From JAOADN01 sp049323795 (GTDB taxonomy: Bacteria > Pseudomonadota > Alphaproteobacteria > Rhodobacterales > Rhodobacteraceae): DNA of 64,000 nucleotides. The notes under the pieces are model-generated. The model did no database searches. It was not told where the DNA came from and saw only the letters and a list, made by a program, of their open reading frames with translations. Position numbers and translations under genes: made by a program. The stretch spans positions 11,291-75,290 of the forward strand of contig JBMOOH010000046.1 of the NCBI GenBank assembly GCA_049323795.1, given 5' to 3'. This document shows positions 21,349 to 30,316 of this stretch, in pieces (the first letter of the stretch is position 1; each line of letters starts with the position of its first letter).

Positions 21349-22438
21349 CCCGAGCCTCCTTCATCACGCCCGCCCGGATGCGGTTCAGCAGCGGCAAATC
21401 CTGCCGCATCAGGTCGAGGGCCTGCACGGCAGCCTCTGGGTCCACTCCCAGCGTTTCAAACATCAGTTGCGCGTGGAGCCGGTCGGACAAATCGCCCCCG
21501 ACACGGCGGGTCAGCAATCCGCCCTCGACCCGGAACAGCACCTGACCGAGGAAGCCGACACGCTTGCCGGGCGGCAGCATTGCGCGGGCGAACTCCGCCA
21601 CGCCTGCTTGCGTCGCGGCCAGCCGGGACAGGGCCAGCTTGCCTTCGCGGGTGAACATGTCGAGCGCCCAGCCGGGAACCCCGCCGATCATCACCTCAGG
21701 CGGCAGGGGGTCATCGGTCGTGCCTGCCCGCAGGCCGTTTTCCAATGCCAGAAGGGCCAGCAAGGGCGGCAAGGCCTCGCCCGTCTTGCGATAGCCTTCG
21801 CGGCAGATCGCCAGCGTCGTGGGCGCGGTGCCGAGTTCATCCAGCAAATCGAAAGCCAAAGCGACCTCACCGCGCCGAACAGGCAGCTTGCCACCGGGCC
21901 GGTCGGTGCCCAAGAGGAACAAGGTGGCGAGGGCGCGGCAGTGCAGGTTCGGGGTGGTCAGCGCGATCAGCCGCAGGCGGGGATTGGTCTCGGCGGCAAG
22001 GGCGCGGCGGCTGTCGGCAAGTCCGGGCAGCGTTTCCAGCGCCATGTAAAGGTCATCGCTCGCCCGGCTTTTCGGGGCGTCTGCAAGAGCCTTGACCACG
22101 ACTGACGCCACGGCCCAATCGCCCCCGATGGCAGCCCGGAACCGCTTTCCGGTCAGGGCGGCCACGGTCAGGCCCACGGACGGCAGGCTGCCCAGCCCGA
22201 CATCCTCGAAGGCGATGCCACCCAACCTGCGCCACAGGCGGTCGGGGGCATCCCGCAGCAAGGTGACGGCGGCGTTCAGCGCCAGATCGGCACGGCCCCG
22301 GCGCACGGCCTTATGCAACATGCTCATGGCCAGCCAAGAGGAGATCGGCAGGGGCTGTCCCGCTGGGACACGCTCTTGCGCGGCGATCCGTTGGATCAGG
22401 TCCGTTCGGAAACGGGAAATCAGGTCGGGGTCAGTCAT
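21341..22438 (-). CDS. Unknown protein with RarA-like C-terminal-domain similarity, partner of the recombinase
   Basis: A 365-residue protein with no ATPase motif. Residues about 35-90 (SMLHKAVRRGRADLALNAAV, then RLGGIAFEDVGLGSL) resemble the clamp-loader-type lid/collar region of RarA/MgsA (LHKSVRG... RR...SEDIGL), without the AAA+ part. The rest is helical and not recognised. Start chosen at 22438 because AAGGAG lies about 8 bases upstream; a longer reading to 22471 is less supported. It overlaps the tyrosine recombinase by 8 bases, so the two products are probably made together. The RarA relation is my inference from short motifs. Confidence 0.6.
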   Translation of the reverse strand: MTDPDLISRFRTDLIQRIAAQERVPAGQPLPISSWLAMSMLHKAVRRGRADLALNAAVTLLRDAPDRLWRRLGGIAFEDVGLGSLPSVGLTVAALTGKRFRAAIGGDWAVASVVVKALADAPKSRASDDLYMALETLPGLADSRRALAAETNPRLRLIALTTPNLHCRALATLFLLGTDRPGGKLPVRRGEVALAFDLLDELGTAPTTLAICREGYRKTGEALPPLLALLALENGLRAGTTDDPLPPEVMIGGVPGWALDMFTREGKLALSRLAATQAGVAEFARAMLPPGKRVGFLGQVLFRVEGGLLTRRVGGDLSDRLHAQLMFETLGVDPEAAVQALDLMRQDLPLLNRIRAGVMKEARDG

Positions 22439-22703
22439 CCATCGCTCCTTCGATTTTGGAAGGGGGATCAATGACTTGCGACCCTCATTAAGCGTATGGG
22501 ATTGGCCACCTAAGGGAAGGAAAGAACACCTGAGGCTGCCGATTTCCGCGCCTCACCCGGGTTGGCGGAGGGGGGTTGGCAGAGACACACGAAATGTCTC
22601 CGCCGGGAACGTTCCCTTGTCTTTCCACCACACCCGCCGCCGAAACCGCGCAGGATCAGCGGGTTACAGCGCGTCGGACAGTTCCGATTTCTGTCCCTGA
22701 CTG

Positions 22704-23651
22704 TCAGGTGGCGGGGTTGGCACCTGTCTTCTTCTTGGCGGCAGCGGCTTCCAACGCCGCGTCATCGTCATCGGACCAGTTGGACCAATCGGCTGCGCCC
22801 TGTGTCATTGCCGATCCGGCGAACGATCCAGACTTCTGCGCGTCATAGAAATTCTGGACGTAGGTCCGATACCGCTGGTAGAGCCGCAGCTTCACTTCGA
22901 GGGAAAAGCCAAACCACCTTGGGCCGTAGAGATCGGCGGGATACTTGACCTTGGCCTCATGCTTCCCTGTCAACCTCGGAAACTTGGCTTCAAAGAGTTT
23001 TGCCTTCTTCTCCAGCCACTGTGCTTTTTGGAGTTCGAACGCGGCATCTTCATCAAGATCGTCGATCTTTGCCGTATTCATCCCCGCATTCAGTTCGTTC
23101 ACATCGTCCCCGGCCTTCCCCTTTCCCTTCGGGTGCGGATGCACCATCTTGGTTGAAGTGGTTTTCATGGCTTCCGTGGGAGAGGACGGAAGGGAAGTGT
23201 AATCGGTTGGCTCACCGACTGGCACATGAACGGGCGCGGTGACTGGTGCAGCTATCGGCTTGGCAACTGGCGCTTCCATCGGCGCGTCGGTCGGCCCCAA
23301 CCTCGCACGGTCGGACGCCTTGCCTGCATGTTCCAGCGCGAGCATGGTCGGCTGCAAGTAGGTGCGCACGGTCGAACCCTGAAATCTTCCCCGCACCCGT
23401 CGCAGCAGGCCGTCCTGTTCCAGCCGATGTAGTTCGCGCTTCACCTGCGGAACCGACAAGCCCGCCCACTCGGCCCAGCGTTCGCGGGGGTAGACCGACC
23501 AAGGCCCCGGATAGCCCCGCTTCTTGATGTTCGACGCCCGCCAGCGAAAGATGATCTCCCGGAGCAGCGCGAACGCTTTCGGATGATCCAACGCCCAGGC
23601 GCGGAAGTCGGAAAGGTCCGTGATCGGATACGGCAGCAGTGTCTTGCTCAT
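22704..23651 (-). CDS. Winged-helix DNA-binding protein of the island (possible replication or regulatory protein)
   Basis: A 315-residue protein. The N-terminal about 100 residues contain a winged-helix-like segment (ERWAEWAGLSVPQVKRELHR, followed by LEQDGLLRRV). A Pro/Ala/Thr-rich linker with repeated AP-V motifs spans about 120-165. The C-terminal half is charged and helical and ends in an acidic patch (NWSDDDDAALE) plus a Lys-rich tail. Start set at the ATG at 23651; an in-frame TTG at 23657 is also possible. Such proteins occur on plasmids and islands near the right attachment site, but I do not recognise a specific family. It is the last island gene before attR. Confidence 0.6.
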   Translation of the reverse strand: MSKTLLPYPITDLSDFRAWALDHPKAFALLREIIFRWRASNIKKRGYPGPWSVYPRERWAEWAGLSVPQVKRELHRLEQDGLLRRVRGRFQGSTVRTYLQPTMLALEHAGKASDRARLGPTDAPMEAPVAKPIAAPVTAPVHVPVGEPTDYTSLPSSPTEAMKTTSTKMVHPHPKGKGKAGDDVNELNAGMNTAKIDDLDEDAAFELQKAQWLEKKAKLFEAKFPRLTGKHEAKVKYPADLYGPRWFGFSLEVKLRLYQRYRTYVQNFYDAQKSGSFAGSAMTQGAADWSNWSDDDDAALEAAAAKKKTGANPAT

Positions 23652-23682
23652 CGCCAATCCCCCGATTTCAGGCCCAGAAGGC

Positions 23683-23744
23683 GGTTAGCAGGGGCGGGCA
23701 AATTGACTTTGTTGCCCAAGGGGTGGCTTTCACCAGTTAGCAAG
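23683..23744 (+). promoter_or_regulatory. Candidate integrase arm-type sites, right end
   Basis: GGTTAGCAGG (23683-23692) is identical to the site at 13342-13351 near attL, and AGTTAGCAAG (23735-23744) shares the GTTAGCA core. Their presence within about 100 bases of attR mirrors the left end. Confidence 0.4.
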
Positions 23745-23778
23745 CCTAAGCGATTGAAACGGTGTGGGAAAAAGTGAA

Positions 23779-23793
23779 CCCTACGGGCTGCCA
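23779..23793 (+). repeat. attR: 15-bp copy of the tRNA-Glu 3' end
   Basis: Exact copy of CCCTACGGGCTGCCA found at 13263-13277. It closes the island and is followed by a different base than at attL, so the repeat is 15 bp. Confidence 0.85.
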
Positions 23794-23967
23794 TTGTCTC
23801 AAAAAATACCAATAAAATCAGATACTATGCGGCGGGCGAGAAATCGCCCCACCTTTTTGCCGGTGTCGCTGCGCCATCCACGCTTCAAGCGTGAGTATTG
23901 CAACGACGCCCCGCTGACGACGGCCAAGGTCAGCACCGGGCCGACCGCTTCGCCAATCTGCTCAATG

Positions 23968-24804
23968 CTAGGGATATCGAGCCCGCGCCATGAGTGCCTT
24001 GACGCGCGCGGTCTCAACCGGGTTCCACCAGACGCCGCCGGTTTTCAGCGAACTGGCGACGATCACGCCGTTGGTCCGGGCGAGAATCGCCGCCACGTTG
24101 TCTTTCGTGACGCCACTGCCGACGAGAACGGGCAAGTGGGTGGCGTCACGGATCAAGTCAATCTCCTCGAAGCCTGCGGTATCGCCAGTACGCTGACCTG
24201 TGGCGATGACGGCATCGGCCGAAAAGAAGGCGAGGTCGCGGGTGAGTTCTTCGACGGACCGATCCGCGACGATAGCGTGCGCTCCATGTTTCACGTGGCT
24301 GTCGGCAAAGATGCGGATGTCTTCGGCCTTGAGGAGCATGCGGTAACGCAGCGCCTTCGCCGCCTCGCCCTCGATGAAGCCTTCATTGGCGATGTAGGCA
24401 TTGGCCCACTGGTTGACGCGGATGAACCGCGCCCCGCCGGCCTTTGCGACGGCAAGCGCGTCGATGGCGGCATTGGCAAGAACGTTGATACCGAGGGGCA
24501 GAGCCGTCTCGCGCCTGACGCGGTCGGTGATGACGGCGAGATGCGCGGCGGTTTCGGGACCGAGGTCGGACGGCTTCAGGAACGGGATGTCACCGTGGTT
24601 TTCGATGATGAGACCGTCGACTCCACCCTTCGTGTAGGCGGCGGCATCCTTGAGCGCGCGGCCGTAAAGCGTGTCGATCGCTTCGCCCTTGTAGGTTGGC
24701 GAGCCCGGCAAGGCGGGGCAGTGGACGACACCGATCACGACCTGGTCGCGGCCGAAAATGTCGCGGACTGCGGAGGCGGGGTTGGGCGAGATCGACCCTG
24801 GCAT
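23968..24804 (-). CDS. BtpA/SgcQ-family TIM-barrel protein
   Basis: A 278-residue protein of the BtpA family. Seen are VVIGVVHCPALPGSP at the N-terminus, GVDGLIIENHGDIPF, an INVLANAAIDALAVA region and GSGVTKDNVAAIL near the C-terminus. The founding member was linked to photosystem I biogenesis in cyanobacteria, but many relatives sit in sugar or nucleoside catabolic operons. Here it is the last gene of an ABC-transport operon, 10 bases after the PfkB gene, so a catabolic role is more likely. The start at 24804 has AAGGA upstream; an extension to 24852 would overlap the PfkB gene. Confidence 0.8.
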   Translation of the reverse strand: MPGSISPNPASAVRDIFGRDQVVIGVVHCPALPGSPTYKGEAIDTLYGRALKDAAAYTKGGVDGLIIENHGDIPFLKPSDLGPETAAHLAVITDRVRRETALPLGINVLANAAIDALAVAKAGGARFIRVNQWANAYIANEGFIEGEAAKALRYRMLLKAEDIRIFADSHVKHGAHAIVADRSVEELTRDLAFFSADAVIATGQRTGDTAGFEEIDLIRDATHLPVLVGSGVTKDNVAAILARTNGVIVASSLKTGGVWWNPVETARVKALMARARYP

Positions 24805-24814
24805 GATGCGTCCT

Positions 24815-25711
24815 TCAGCGGGGCTGTGGTCTGAGGCGGGCAATGTCGTCACGCGACGGCATGGCCGAAACGGTGCCCTTCCGGGTTACCTGCCTGCTCG
24901 CGGCGGCAACGGCAAGCGCGAGCGCATCCTCTGGCGGGGCGCCCGCGATCCATTCGGCGCAGAACACGCCGGCGAGGACATCGCCCGCCCCAGTCGTATC
25001 TGCGGCGCAAGCGGGCGGCGCAGCGCGGCGGACGAGGCGCAGGCCCTCCTTCAGTATGGCGCCCTGCGGACCGAGGGTCACGATGGCGACTGGCGCGGCG
25101 ATCCTGGCCATAAGCTCTTCCGGCGGATCGTCTTCGTGCCCGCCGACCCAGAGGGCGGCTTCGAGGCGATTGGCGATGAGGATGTCGGCTTCGGTGCCGA
25201 TCAGCCAGTTGCGGAGCGGGGCGGCATTCAGGGCGACGACCGCGCCGCAGGCGCGGGCGTGGGCGAGTGCGGCGCGCGTTGCGGTTTCCGAAAGATTGCC
25301 CTGCATCAGCAGGAGATCGGCGGGAGAGAGAACGAGCTTTTCCTTCACCTCGTCAAAGTGCAGCGCCTCGACCTGGCCGGTATCGCTGACGATCACGTTT
25401 TCGCCGTTCCTGTCGACAAGGATGATGGCGGTATCGCTGGCGCCTTGGCGGGCGATCAGATCGTCGCCGATCCCCTCGGCCGCCAGCGCCGTCCGGATCC
25501 TGTCGGCGACCGCGTCGGTCCCGACCGGCGCGACGAGACGAACGGGCGCCCCCGCGCGGGCGGCCGCGACGGCCTGGTTCAGGCCCTTGCCACCGAGATC
25601 GCGGGTGATGCGCCGGGCGATGACCGTTTCGCCGGGACGTGGCAGCGCGTCGAGTTCATGCGTTATGTCGAGCCCGGCATTTCCGAGAACGACAAGCCGG
25701 GAAGGCCTCAT
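24815..25711 (-). CDS. PfkB-family sugar/nucleoside kinase
   Basis: A 298-residue kinase. VVLGNAGLDITHELDALPRP, then GGKGLNQAVAAARAGA (substrate-binding signature), and the ATP-binding/anion-hole motif DTTGAGDVLAGVF with the catalytic Asp near residue 245 mark it as ribokinase-like. It should phosphorylate the compound imported by the neighbouring ABC system or a product of it. The start overlaps the stop of the preceding gene (ATGA at 25708-25711). Substrate unknown. Confidence 0.85.
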   Translation of the reverse strand: MRPSRLVVLGNAGLDITHELDALPRPGETVIARRITRDLGGKGLNQAVAAARAGAPVRLVAPVGTDAVADRIRTALAAEGIGDDLIARQGASDTAIILVDRNGENVIVSDTGQVEALHFDEVKEKLVLSPADLLLMQGNLSETATRAALAHARACGAVVALNAAPLRNWLIGTEADILIANRLEAALWVGGHEDDPPEELMARIAAPVAIVTLGPQGAILKEGLRLVRRAAPPACAADTTGAGDVLAGVFCAEWIAGAPPEDALALAVAAASRQVTRKGTVSAMPSRDDIARLRPQPR

Positions 25712-26472
25712 CGCTCGGTCAGCCAGCCGAGCGCCTGGGTCCAGAGGGTCTTGTAGCCCGGCCACCTCACGAATGTCTCGGGAAGCCAGTGCGGGCCGAT
25801 ATCGGAGGTCCATGCCAGAGTACGGCCCTTGCCATAGCCGCCAGCAACCAGAAGCGGATGATGTCCCTGTTCGGCCGGAAGCCGCGCGATCACCTCTGCG
25901 CCGGCCTTGGGAACGACCTCATTGACACCGAGAAGGGCGGGCCAGTCGCCGCCAAGGCCTTTCACGATGGGATGGCCGGGCTTCACGACCTCGGCCAGGA
26001 TTCCTTCGGGCGCCTCGATCCGGTCGTCATATGGCAGGCATTCGACGGGCAGCGCCTCCTCGACGGGCGTATGCCGCCAGCGGGCGCGGCCGCCGATGCC
26101 CTGGAAGGAAAAATAGCCGCCGATCATCATCAGACCGCCGCCGTCGTGGCACCAGTCCCGGATGAGCTTCAGCCGATTGGGGGTGGTCTTTCCGTTCAGC
26201 CAGACATCGGGGTGGAGGAGCAGAGAATTTGCGCCGATGTCGGACAGCAGGATCGCGTCGTAGCCGTCGAGTCCCTTCAAATCGAAGGGGAATCCGTTGG
26301 CGGCCTCGTGCGCGGGCATATAGGTCAGCTTGAACGCGCTGCCCTTCAGTGCCTTCACCAGCGGCTCTGCCCCAAGATGGAACGTGACGGAGGAGAAGGT
26401 ATCCCAGCCTTTGTGGTGGTTGGCCGCCGAGACCCAGCTTTCGCCGACCAGAAGAATGCTCTTCCTTGCCAT
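25708..26472 (-). CDS. Glutamine-amidotransferase-like protein (GATase1-like, DUF1355 type)
   Basis: A 254-residue protein with the class-I-glutamine-amidotransferase-like fold. It begins KSILLVGESWVSAANHHKGW and includes DAILLSDIGANSLLLHPDVW, GGGLMMIGGYFSFQGIGGRA and GKGRTLAWTSDIGPHW. The canonical nucleophile Cys of true amidotransferases is not evident, as in many of these sugar-operon relatives. It may act on a carbohydrate or as a non-catalytic partner. Coupled by 4-base overlap to the kinase gene and 18 bases after the phosphotriesterase-like gene. Confidence 0.7.
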   Translation of the reverse strand: MARKSILLVGESWVSAANHHKGWDTFSSVTFHLGAEPLVKALKGSAFKLTYMPAHEAANGFPFDLKGLDGYDAILLSDIGANSLLLHPDVWLNGKTTPNRLKLIRDWCHDGGGLMMIGGYFSFQGIGGRARWRHTPVEEALPVECLPYDDRIEAPEGILAEVVKPGHPIVKGLGGDWPALLGVNEVVPKAGAEVIARLPAEQGHHPLLVAGGYGKGRTLAWTSDIGPHWLPETFVRWPGYKTLWTQALGWLTER

Positions 26473-26490
26473 GTCCGTCTCCCGTGATCT

Positions 26491-27552
26491 TCAGCCCGCA
26501 AAGAAGAAGCGGGCCGGATTGTCGACCAGCATTGCCGTTATGTCGGCGTCAGTTGCGCCGTGGCGCCTGAGACGTGGCACGAAGTGCCTGAGTACATAGG
26601 CGTAGCCGAAGCCGCCATAGCGGCTGAGCATCATCTTGATGAAAACGTCCTGCGACAGGAGAAGCCGGTCGAGGAAGCCGGCACGGATCAGCCCCATGAT
26701 GGCGCGGGCGCTGTCTTCGTCCGAGGGGCATTGGACCTGCTGGTCAGCGTACCAGTAGTCCATGCCCAGCATGTCGTATTCGATGAAGGCGCCGCGTGCT
26801 GCAAGGGATGTCTGGTAGTCCACATCGTCGCCCGATGGGTTCATGTGGCAGAGGACGGTGTGGCGGATGTTGCCGCCTTCTTCCGCGACCATGTCGAGGA
26901 CGCGATGTGCATGCCGGTCCCAGGCGGGCAGGTGCACCATCAGCGGCAATTCCGTTCGCGCCTGCGCCTGTGCCGCGCCGCGCAGCGACTTCTCCTCATC
27001 GCGCGTAAAGTCGCCAGAGACGCCGATCTCGCCGATCAGGCCGATCCGGACGCCAGTGCCATCCACCCCCTCATGCGCCTCGCGGACGATCTCGTCGGCG
27101 ATGTCGCTTGCGCTCATCCGCGCGAGTTCGGGCGGGTGGGATGACTGGAGATAGTAGCCCGCGCCCATGACAATGTTGAGCCTGGTGTCGCGGGAAATCC
27201 GGACGAGCGCCTCGGGGTTCCGTCCGATGCCGCGACATGTCGGATCGACCACGGTTCGGCCACCGGCATGGGCGAATGCAAGAAGCTCGGCGATCGCCAG
27301 CGGCTCGTCGTCGAGTGCGCAATTGTCCAGATTCACGAACGGATCCATCCGCAATTCGCCGATGATCCCGATATGGACGGGTGCCGTGGCGAGATGCTGG
27401 CGCTCGGGCTCGACGGGCTTGTTCCACCAACAGCGGCAGTCGTTGAGGATATGCTCGTGCGGAAGAGTGATCCCCATTCCGGCAATGGGAATAGGACCGG
27501 CAACGGTCATCACCTTGCCGGATCGAATATGGGTTTCGGCGCGTTCGGTCAT
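26491..27552 (-). CDS. Phosphotriesterase-family metal-dependent hydrolase (likely lactonase)
   Basis: A 353-residue amidohydrolase-superfamily protein. ITLPHEHILNDC carries the HxH metal ligands, EIGVSGDFTRDEEKSLRGAA follows the usual position of the bridging residue, MVHLPAWDRHAHRVLD and VLCHMNPSGDD provide further His ligands, and LLLSQDVFIK the Asp near the C-terminus. Most members hydrolyse lactones, while a few act on phosphotriesters. The operon context suggests a sugar-lactone step. The start at 27552 overlaps the permease stop (ATGA). The carboxylated-lysine position is not obvious to me. Confidence 0.8.
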   Translation of the reverse strand: MTERAETHIRSGKVMTVAGPIPIAGMGITLPHEHILNDCRCWWNKPVEPERQHLATAPVHIGIIGELRMDPFVNLDNCALDDEPLAIAELLAFAHAGGRTVVDPTCRGIGRNPEALVRISRDTRLNIVMGAGYYLQSSHPPELARMSASDIADEIVREAHEGVDGTGVRIGLIGEIGVSGDFTRDEEKSLRGAAQAQARTELPLMVHLPAWDRHAHRVLDMVAEEGGNIRHTVLCHMNPSGDDVDYQTSLAARGAFIEYDMLGMDYWYADQQVQCPSDEDSARAIMGLIRAGFLDRLLLSQDVFIKMMLSRYGGFGYAYVLRHFVPRLRRHGATDADITAMLVDNPARFFFAG

Positions 27553-28547
27553 GGTTTCCGGATCGGTGAGGAGAGTTTCGAGAAGACACGGGTATTGAGC
27601 CAGATGGCACCCAGGATGATGAGGCCCGTCACGATCTGCGTAAAGAAGGGCGAGACATGGCTGAGGATCAGCCCATTGCCGATGACGGCGATGGTAAGCG
27701 CGCCGAGGATGGTACCGATGATCGTTCCCCTTCCACCCATCAGCGACGTGCCGCCAAGGACCACGGCGGCGATCACGTCCAGCTCGAATCCGACGGCAGC
27801 GTTCGACGAGCCGGAACCGAGGCGCGCGGCGACGATGATGCCCGCAACGGCTGAGGCAAGACCAGGCAGGACATAGACCCAGATCAGTGTCCGCCGGACC
27901 GGAATGCCGGTGCGCCGCGCCGCCTCGGCATTCGCGCCAATGGCCGTCACATGGCGGCCAAAGCGGAGATGGCCGAGCGCGAAGAACCCGATAGCGACGA
28001 CGGCCACGGCGATGAAGGCGGGGAACGGCACGCCGAAAAGCCAGCCGCGGCCGATCTGGACGAACAGGCTGTTCGGGTCGATGGGGATCGAGAAGCCCTC
28101 GGTCAACAGCAGCGCGATGCCGCGGAAGACCGACAGCCCGGCAAGCGTGACAATGAAGGACGGGATACCCTCGACCGCAATGAACCAGCCCTGAAGCGCA
28201 CCGATGGCGCAGCCGATCAGGAGAAGCGCGACGATCACCACGGGCCAGGGCACGGCCCAGGACAGCAACAGGGCTGCGAGCGCGTTCACCAGCGCGACGG
28301 TCGAGCCGACCGAAAGGTCGATGCCGCCCGTCGTGATGACGAAGGTCATCGCCACGGCGACGATCAGCATCGGTGCGGACTGCCGGAGGAGATTAAGAAT
28401 ATTGCCCGCCGACAGGAACGCATCGCTGATCGCCGAGAAGACGATTACACAAAGGACGAAGAACGCCGCGATGGACAGAACCTGCGCATTCGCACCGAGG
28501 AAATCCGCGCGTGGTGAGCCCTGCGGGCGAGAGGTATAGGCGGTCAC
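27549..28547 (-). CDS. Ribose/fructose-type ABC transporter permease
   Basis: A 332-residue inner-membrane protein with about nine or ten hydrophobic segments. It has the family signatures TTGGIDLSVGSTVALVNALA, VEGIPSFIVTLAGLSVFRGI, GRHVTAIGANAEAARRTGIP and VVLGGTSLMGGRGTIIGTIL. It should form the channel of the importer with the adjacent ATPase and binding protein. I take the GTG at 28547 as start; it overlaps the ATPase stop (GTGA). Typical for RbsC/FrcC-like permeases. Confidence 0.9.
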   Translation of the reverse strand: MTAYTSRPQGSPRADFLGANAQVLSIAAFFVLCVIVFSAISDAFLSAGNILNLLRQSAPMLIVAVAMTFVITTGGIDLSVGSTVALVNALAALLLSWAVPWPVVIVALLLIGCAIGALQGWFIAVEGIPSFIVTLAGLSVFRGIALLLTEGFSIPIDPNSLFVQIGRGWLFGVPFPAFIAVAVVAIGFFALGHLRFGRHVTAIGANAEAARRTGIPVRRTLIWVYVLPGLASAVAGIIVAARLGSGSSNAAVGFELDVIAAVVLGGTSLMGGRGTIIGTILGALTIAVIGNGLILSHVSPFFTQIVTGLIILGAIWLNTRVFSKLSSPIRKP

Positions 28548-29362
28548 GACGCACCTCGCTTTGCGACATGCCCCTCGCCGACGATCAGCTTCACAAGATC
28601 GGTGAGATCGGTTTCGCCGATCGGCCGCTCGGCGACCTTGGTCCCTTCGTAGAGCACGGCGATCCGGTCGCAGACGCGGAACAGATCCTGCAGGCGGTGC
28701 GTGATCAGAACGACCGAGACGCCCTTCGCCTTGACCCGGCCGATAAGCGCCAGAACTGCCTCGACCTCGGCGACGGCGAGCGCCGAGGTCGGTTCGTCCA
28801 TGATCAGGACGCGCGGCTCGAAGGCCACGGCGCGCGCGATGGCGATCGACTGACGCTGGCCGCCGGACAGCTGAGCGACGGTGGCGTTGAGATTGGGGAT
28901 GCGGATTTCGAGGCTGTCGAGCATTCGCCGCGCCTCGTCCCGCATCCGCTGTTTGGCGAGAACCCCGAGAAAACCGCTGCCGACAAGTTCGCGTCCGAGG
29001 AACAGGTTACCGGCGACGTCGATCGTGTCGCAGAGCGAAAGATCCTGGTAGACCATCTCGATCCGGTGCGCGCGCGCTTCTGCAGGCGTCGTGAAGATAA
29101 CGGGCTCGCCATCGATGGCGATGGTGCCTTCGTCCGGCACGTAGGCGCCCGAGAGAATCTTCGTCAGCGTCGACTTGCCCGCAGCGTTGTCTCCGACAAG
29201 GCCGAGGCACTCGCCCGATCCGATGTCGAGATCGACACCGCGCAAAGCCTCGATCGAGCCGAAGCGCTTCCTGATCCCACGCATCGAGACGCGCGGGATG
29301 CCTGCCGGGGCATCCGACGGCGCGGTGGCCTGCGCCGCCGGCATATTCGGCTCACCCGTCAT
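28544..29362 (-). CDS. Sugar-type ABC transporter ATP-binding protein (single domain)
   Basis: A 272-residue ATPase with Walker A GDNAAGKSTL, signature LSGGQRQSIAIARA, Walker B VLIMDEPTSAL and the H-loop ITHRLQDL. Unlike RbsA (about 500 residues, two ATPase domains), it has one domain, as in FrcA-type fructose systems, and presumably works as a homodimer. An N-terminal Ala/Pro-rich extension of about 25 residues precedes the domain. It lies between the binding-protein and permease genes with overlaps or a 6-base gap. Confidence 0.9.
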   Translation of the reverse strand: MTGEPNMPAAQATAPSDAPAGIPRVSMRGIRKRFGSIEALRGVDLDIGSGECLGLVGDNAAGKSTLTKILSGAYVPDEGTIAIDGEPVIFTTPAEARAHRIEMVYQDLSLCDTIDVAGNLFLGRELVGSGFLGVLAKQRMRDEARRMLDSLEIRIPNLNATVAQLSGGQRQSIAIARAVAFEPRVLIMDEPTSALAVAEVEAVLALIGRVKAKGVSVVLITHRLQDLFRVCDRIAVLYEGTKVAERPIGETDLTDLVKLIVGEGHVAKRGAS

Positions 29363-29368
29363 CGCGCC

Positions 29369-30316
29369 TCATTTGAACACGGCGCGGTAGGGCTCGACGT
29401 TCTCCTTCGTGACGATGGTGATCGGCACGGTGATCAGCTTCTCGACCGTTCCGCCGCCCGTAATCGTCTTCAGCGCATCGACCGCTGCGGCACCCATGCC
29501 GGCCGGGTCCTGCTGCACCACGCCGACGACATAGCCGCCGTCGATGCCGCGGATGGCCGAGGCGGTAAGGTCCCAGCCGACGAGCTTGACCTGGTCCTGC
29601 TTGCCCTGGCTTTCGATGGCGGCAACCGCCCCGAGAAGCGCCGGTTCGCCGGTCGCATAGATGGCGGTCAGGTCGGGGTTCGCCGTGATCAGGTTCTCGG
29701 CCGCCGCAAGCGCGTTGTCCTGCACGTTGCGCCCGTCGACCACGCCGGCCATCGTGATATTCGCGTTCGCGCTGACGACATCCTCAAAGCCCTTCTGGCG
29801 GATGTTCTGGATCGTCGAATTCAGCGCGCCCACGATGCCGAGCTTGGCCTTGCCGCCCATCTCGGCGTCCATCACCTTGACAAAATGCTCGCCGATGGCG
29901 CGGCCCGCGCCTTCGTTATCGACGCCGATCTGCGCCTTTTGCGGACCGTCGGCCGGAAGCACGGCATCGACGGCCACGACCGGAATTCCCGCTGCATCGG
30001 CCGCGACGACGGCGGGCATGATGCCGTTCGTGTCGATGGCGACGACGATCAGGCCCGCGACCTTCTGCTGGATGAAGTTTTCGATCGCGTTGTTCTGCGC
30101 GGCCGGGTCGTTGTTGGCGTTGAAGATGACAAGGTCGACGCCCGCGGCATCGGCCGCCTTCTGCGCGCCCTCGTTCATCTGCGTGAAGAACAGCGCCTGC
30201 TGGTTGATCTGAATGAGGGCGAAGGTCGGCTTGTCCTCGGCCGCGGCGAAGCCGGCGGACAGTGTCAGGGCGACGACGCCGGCAGTTCCGATCAGCGTTC
30301 TGCGAGTGAGTGTCAT
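29369..30316 (-). CDS. Periplasmic sugar-binding protein of the ABC importer
   Basis: A 315-residue exported protein. The signal sequence (LTRRTLIGTAGVVALTLSAG) carries a twin-arginine-like RR, so Tat export is possible. The mature part has the periplasmic binding protein type 1 fold of ribose/fructose-binding proteins: FALIQINQQALFFTQMNEGA, NNAIENFIQQKVAGLIV, then DAVLPADGPQ and IGVDNEGAGRAIGEHF. The ligand is probably a monosaccharide or nucleoside; it cannot be read from sequence. The start overlaps the regulator stop by 4 bases, placing it second in the operon. Confidence 0.9.
   Translation of the reverse strand: MTLTRRTLIGTAGVVALTLSAGFAAAEDKPTFALIQINQQALFFTQMNEGAQKAADAAGVDLVIFNANNDPAAQNNAIENFIQQKVAGLIVVAIDTNGIMPAVVAADAAGIPVVAVDAVLPADGPQKAQIGVDNEGAGRAIGEHFVKVMDAEMGGKAKLGIVGALNSTIQNIRQKGFEDVVSANANITMAGVVDGRNVQDNALAAAENLITANPDLTAIYATGEPALLGAVAAIESQGKQDQVKLVGWDLTASAIRGIDGGYVVGVVQQDPAGMGAAAVDALKTITGGGTVEKLITVPITIVTKENVEPYRAVFK

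Larger units (their letters stand above)
23652..23967. other. Right island end and flank (arm sites, attR, no clear gene)
   Basis: Holds the promoter side of the winged-helix gene, two GTTAGCA sites, attR (23779-23793) and 174 bases of flanking DNA up to the stop of the BtpA-family gene. A short minus-strand reading (23799-24017) overlaps the BtpA gene and shows no family motif; I do not call it a gene. Confidence 0.5.

Noticed and set aside
23799..24017. Minus-strand reading of 72 codons at attR flank
   Set aside because: Overlaps the BtpA-family gene and shows no recognisable motif; a remnant of a host gene cannot be excluded.
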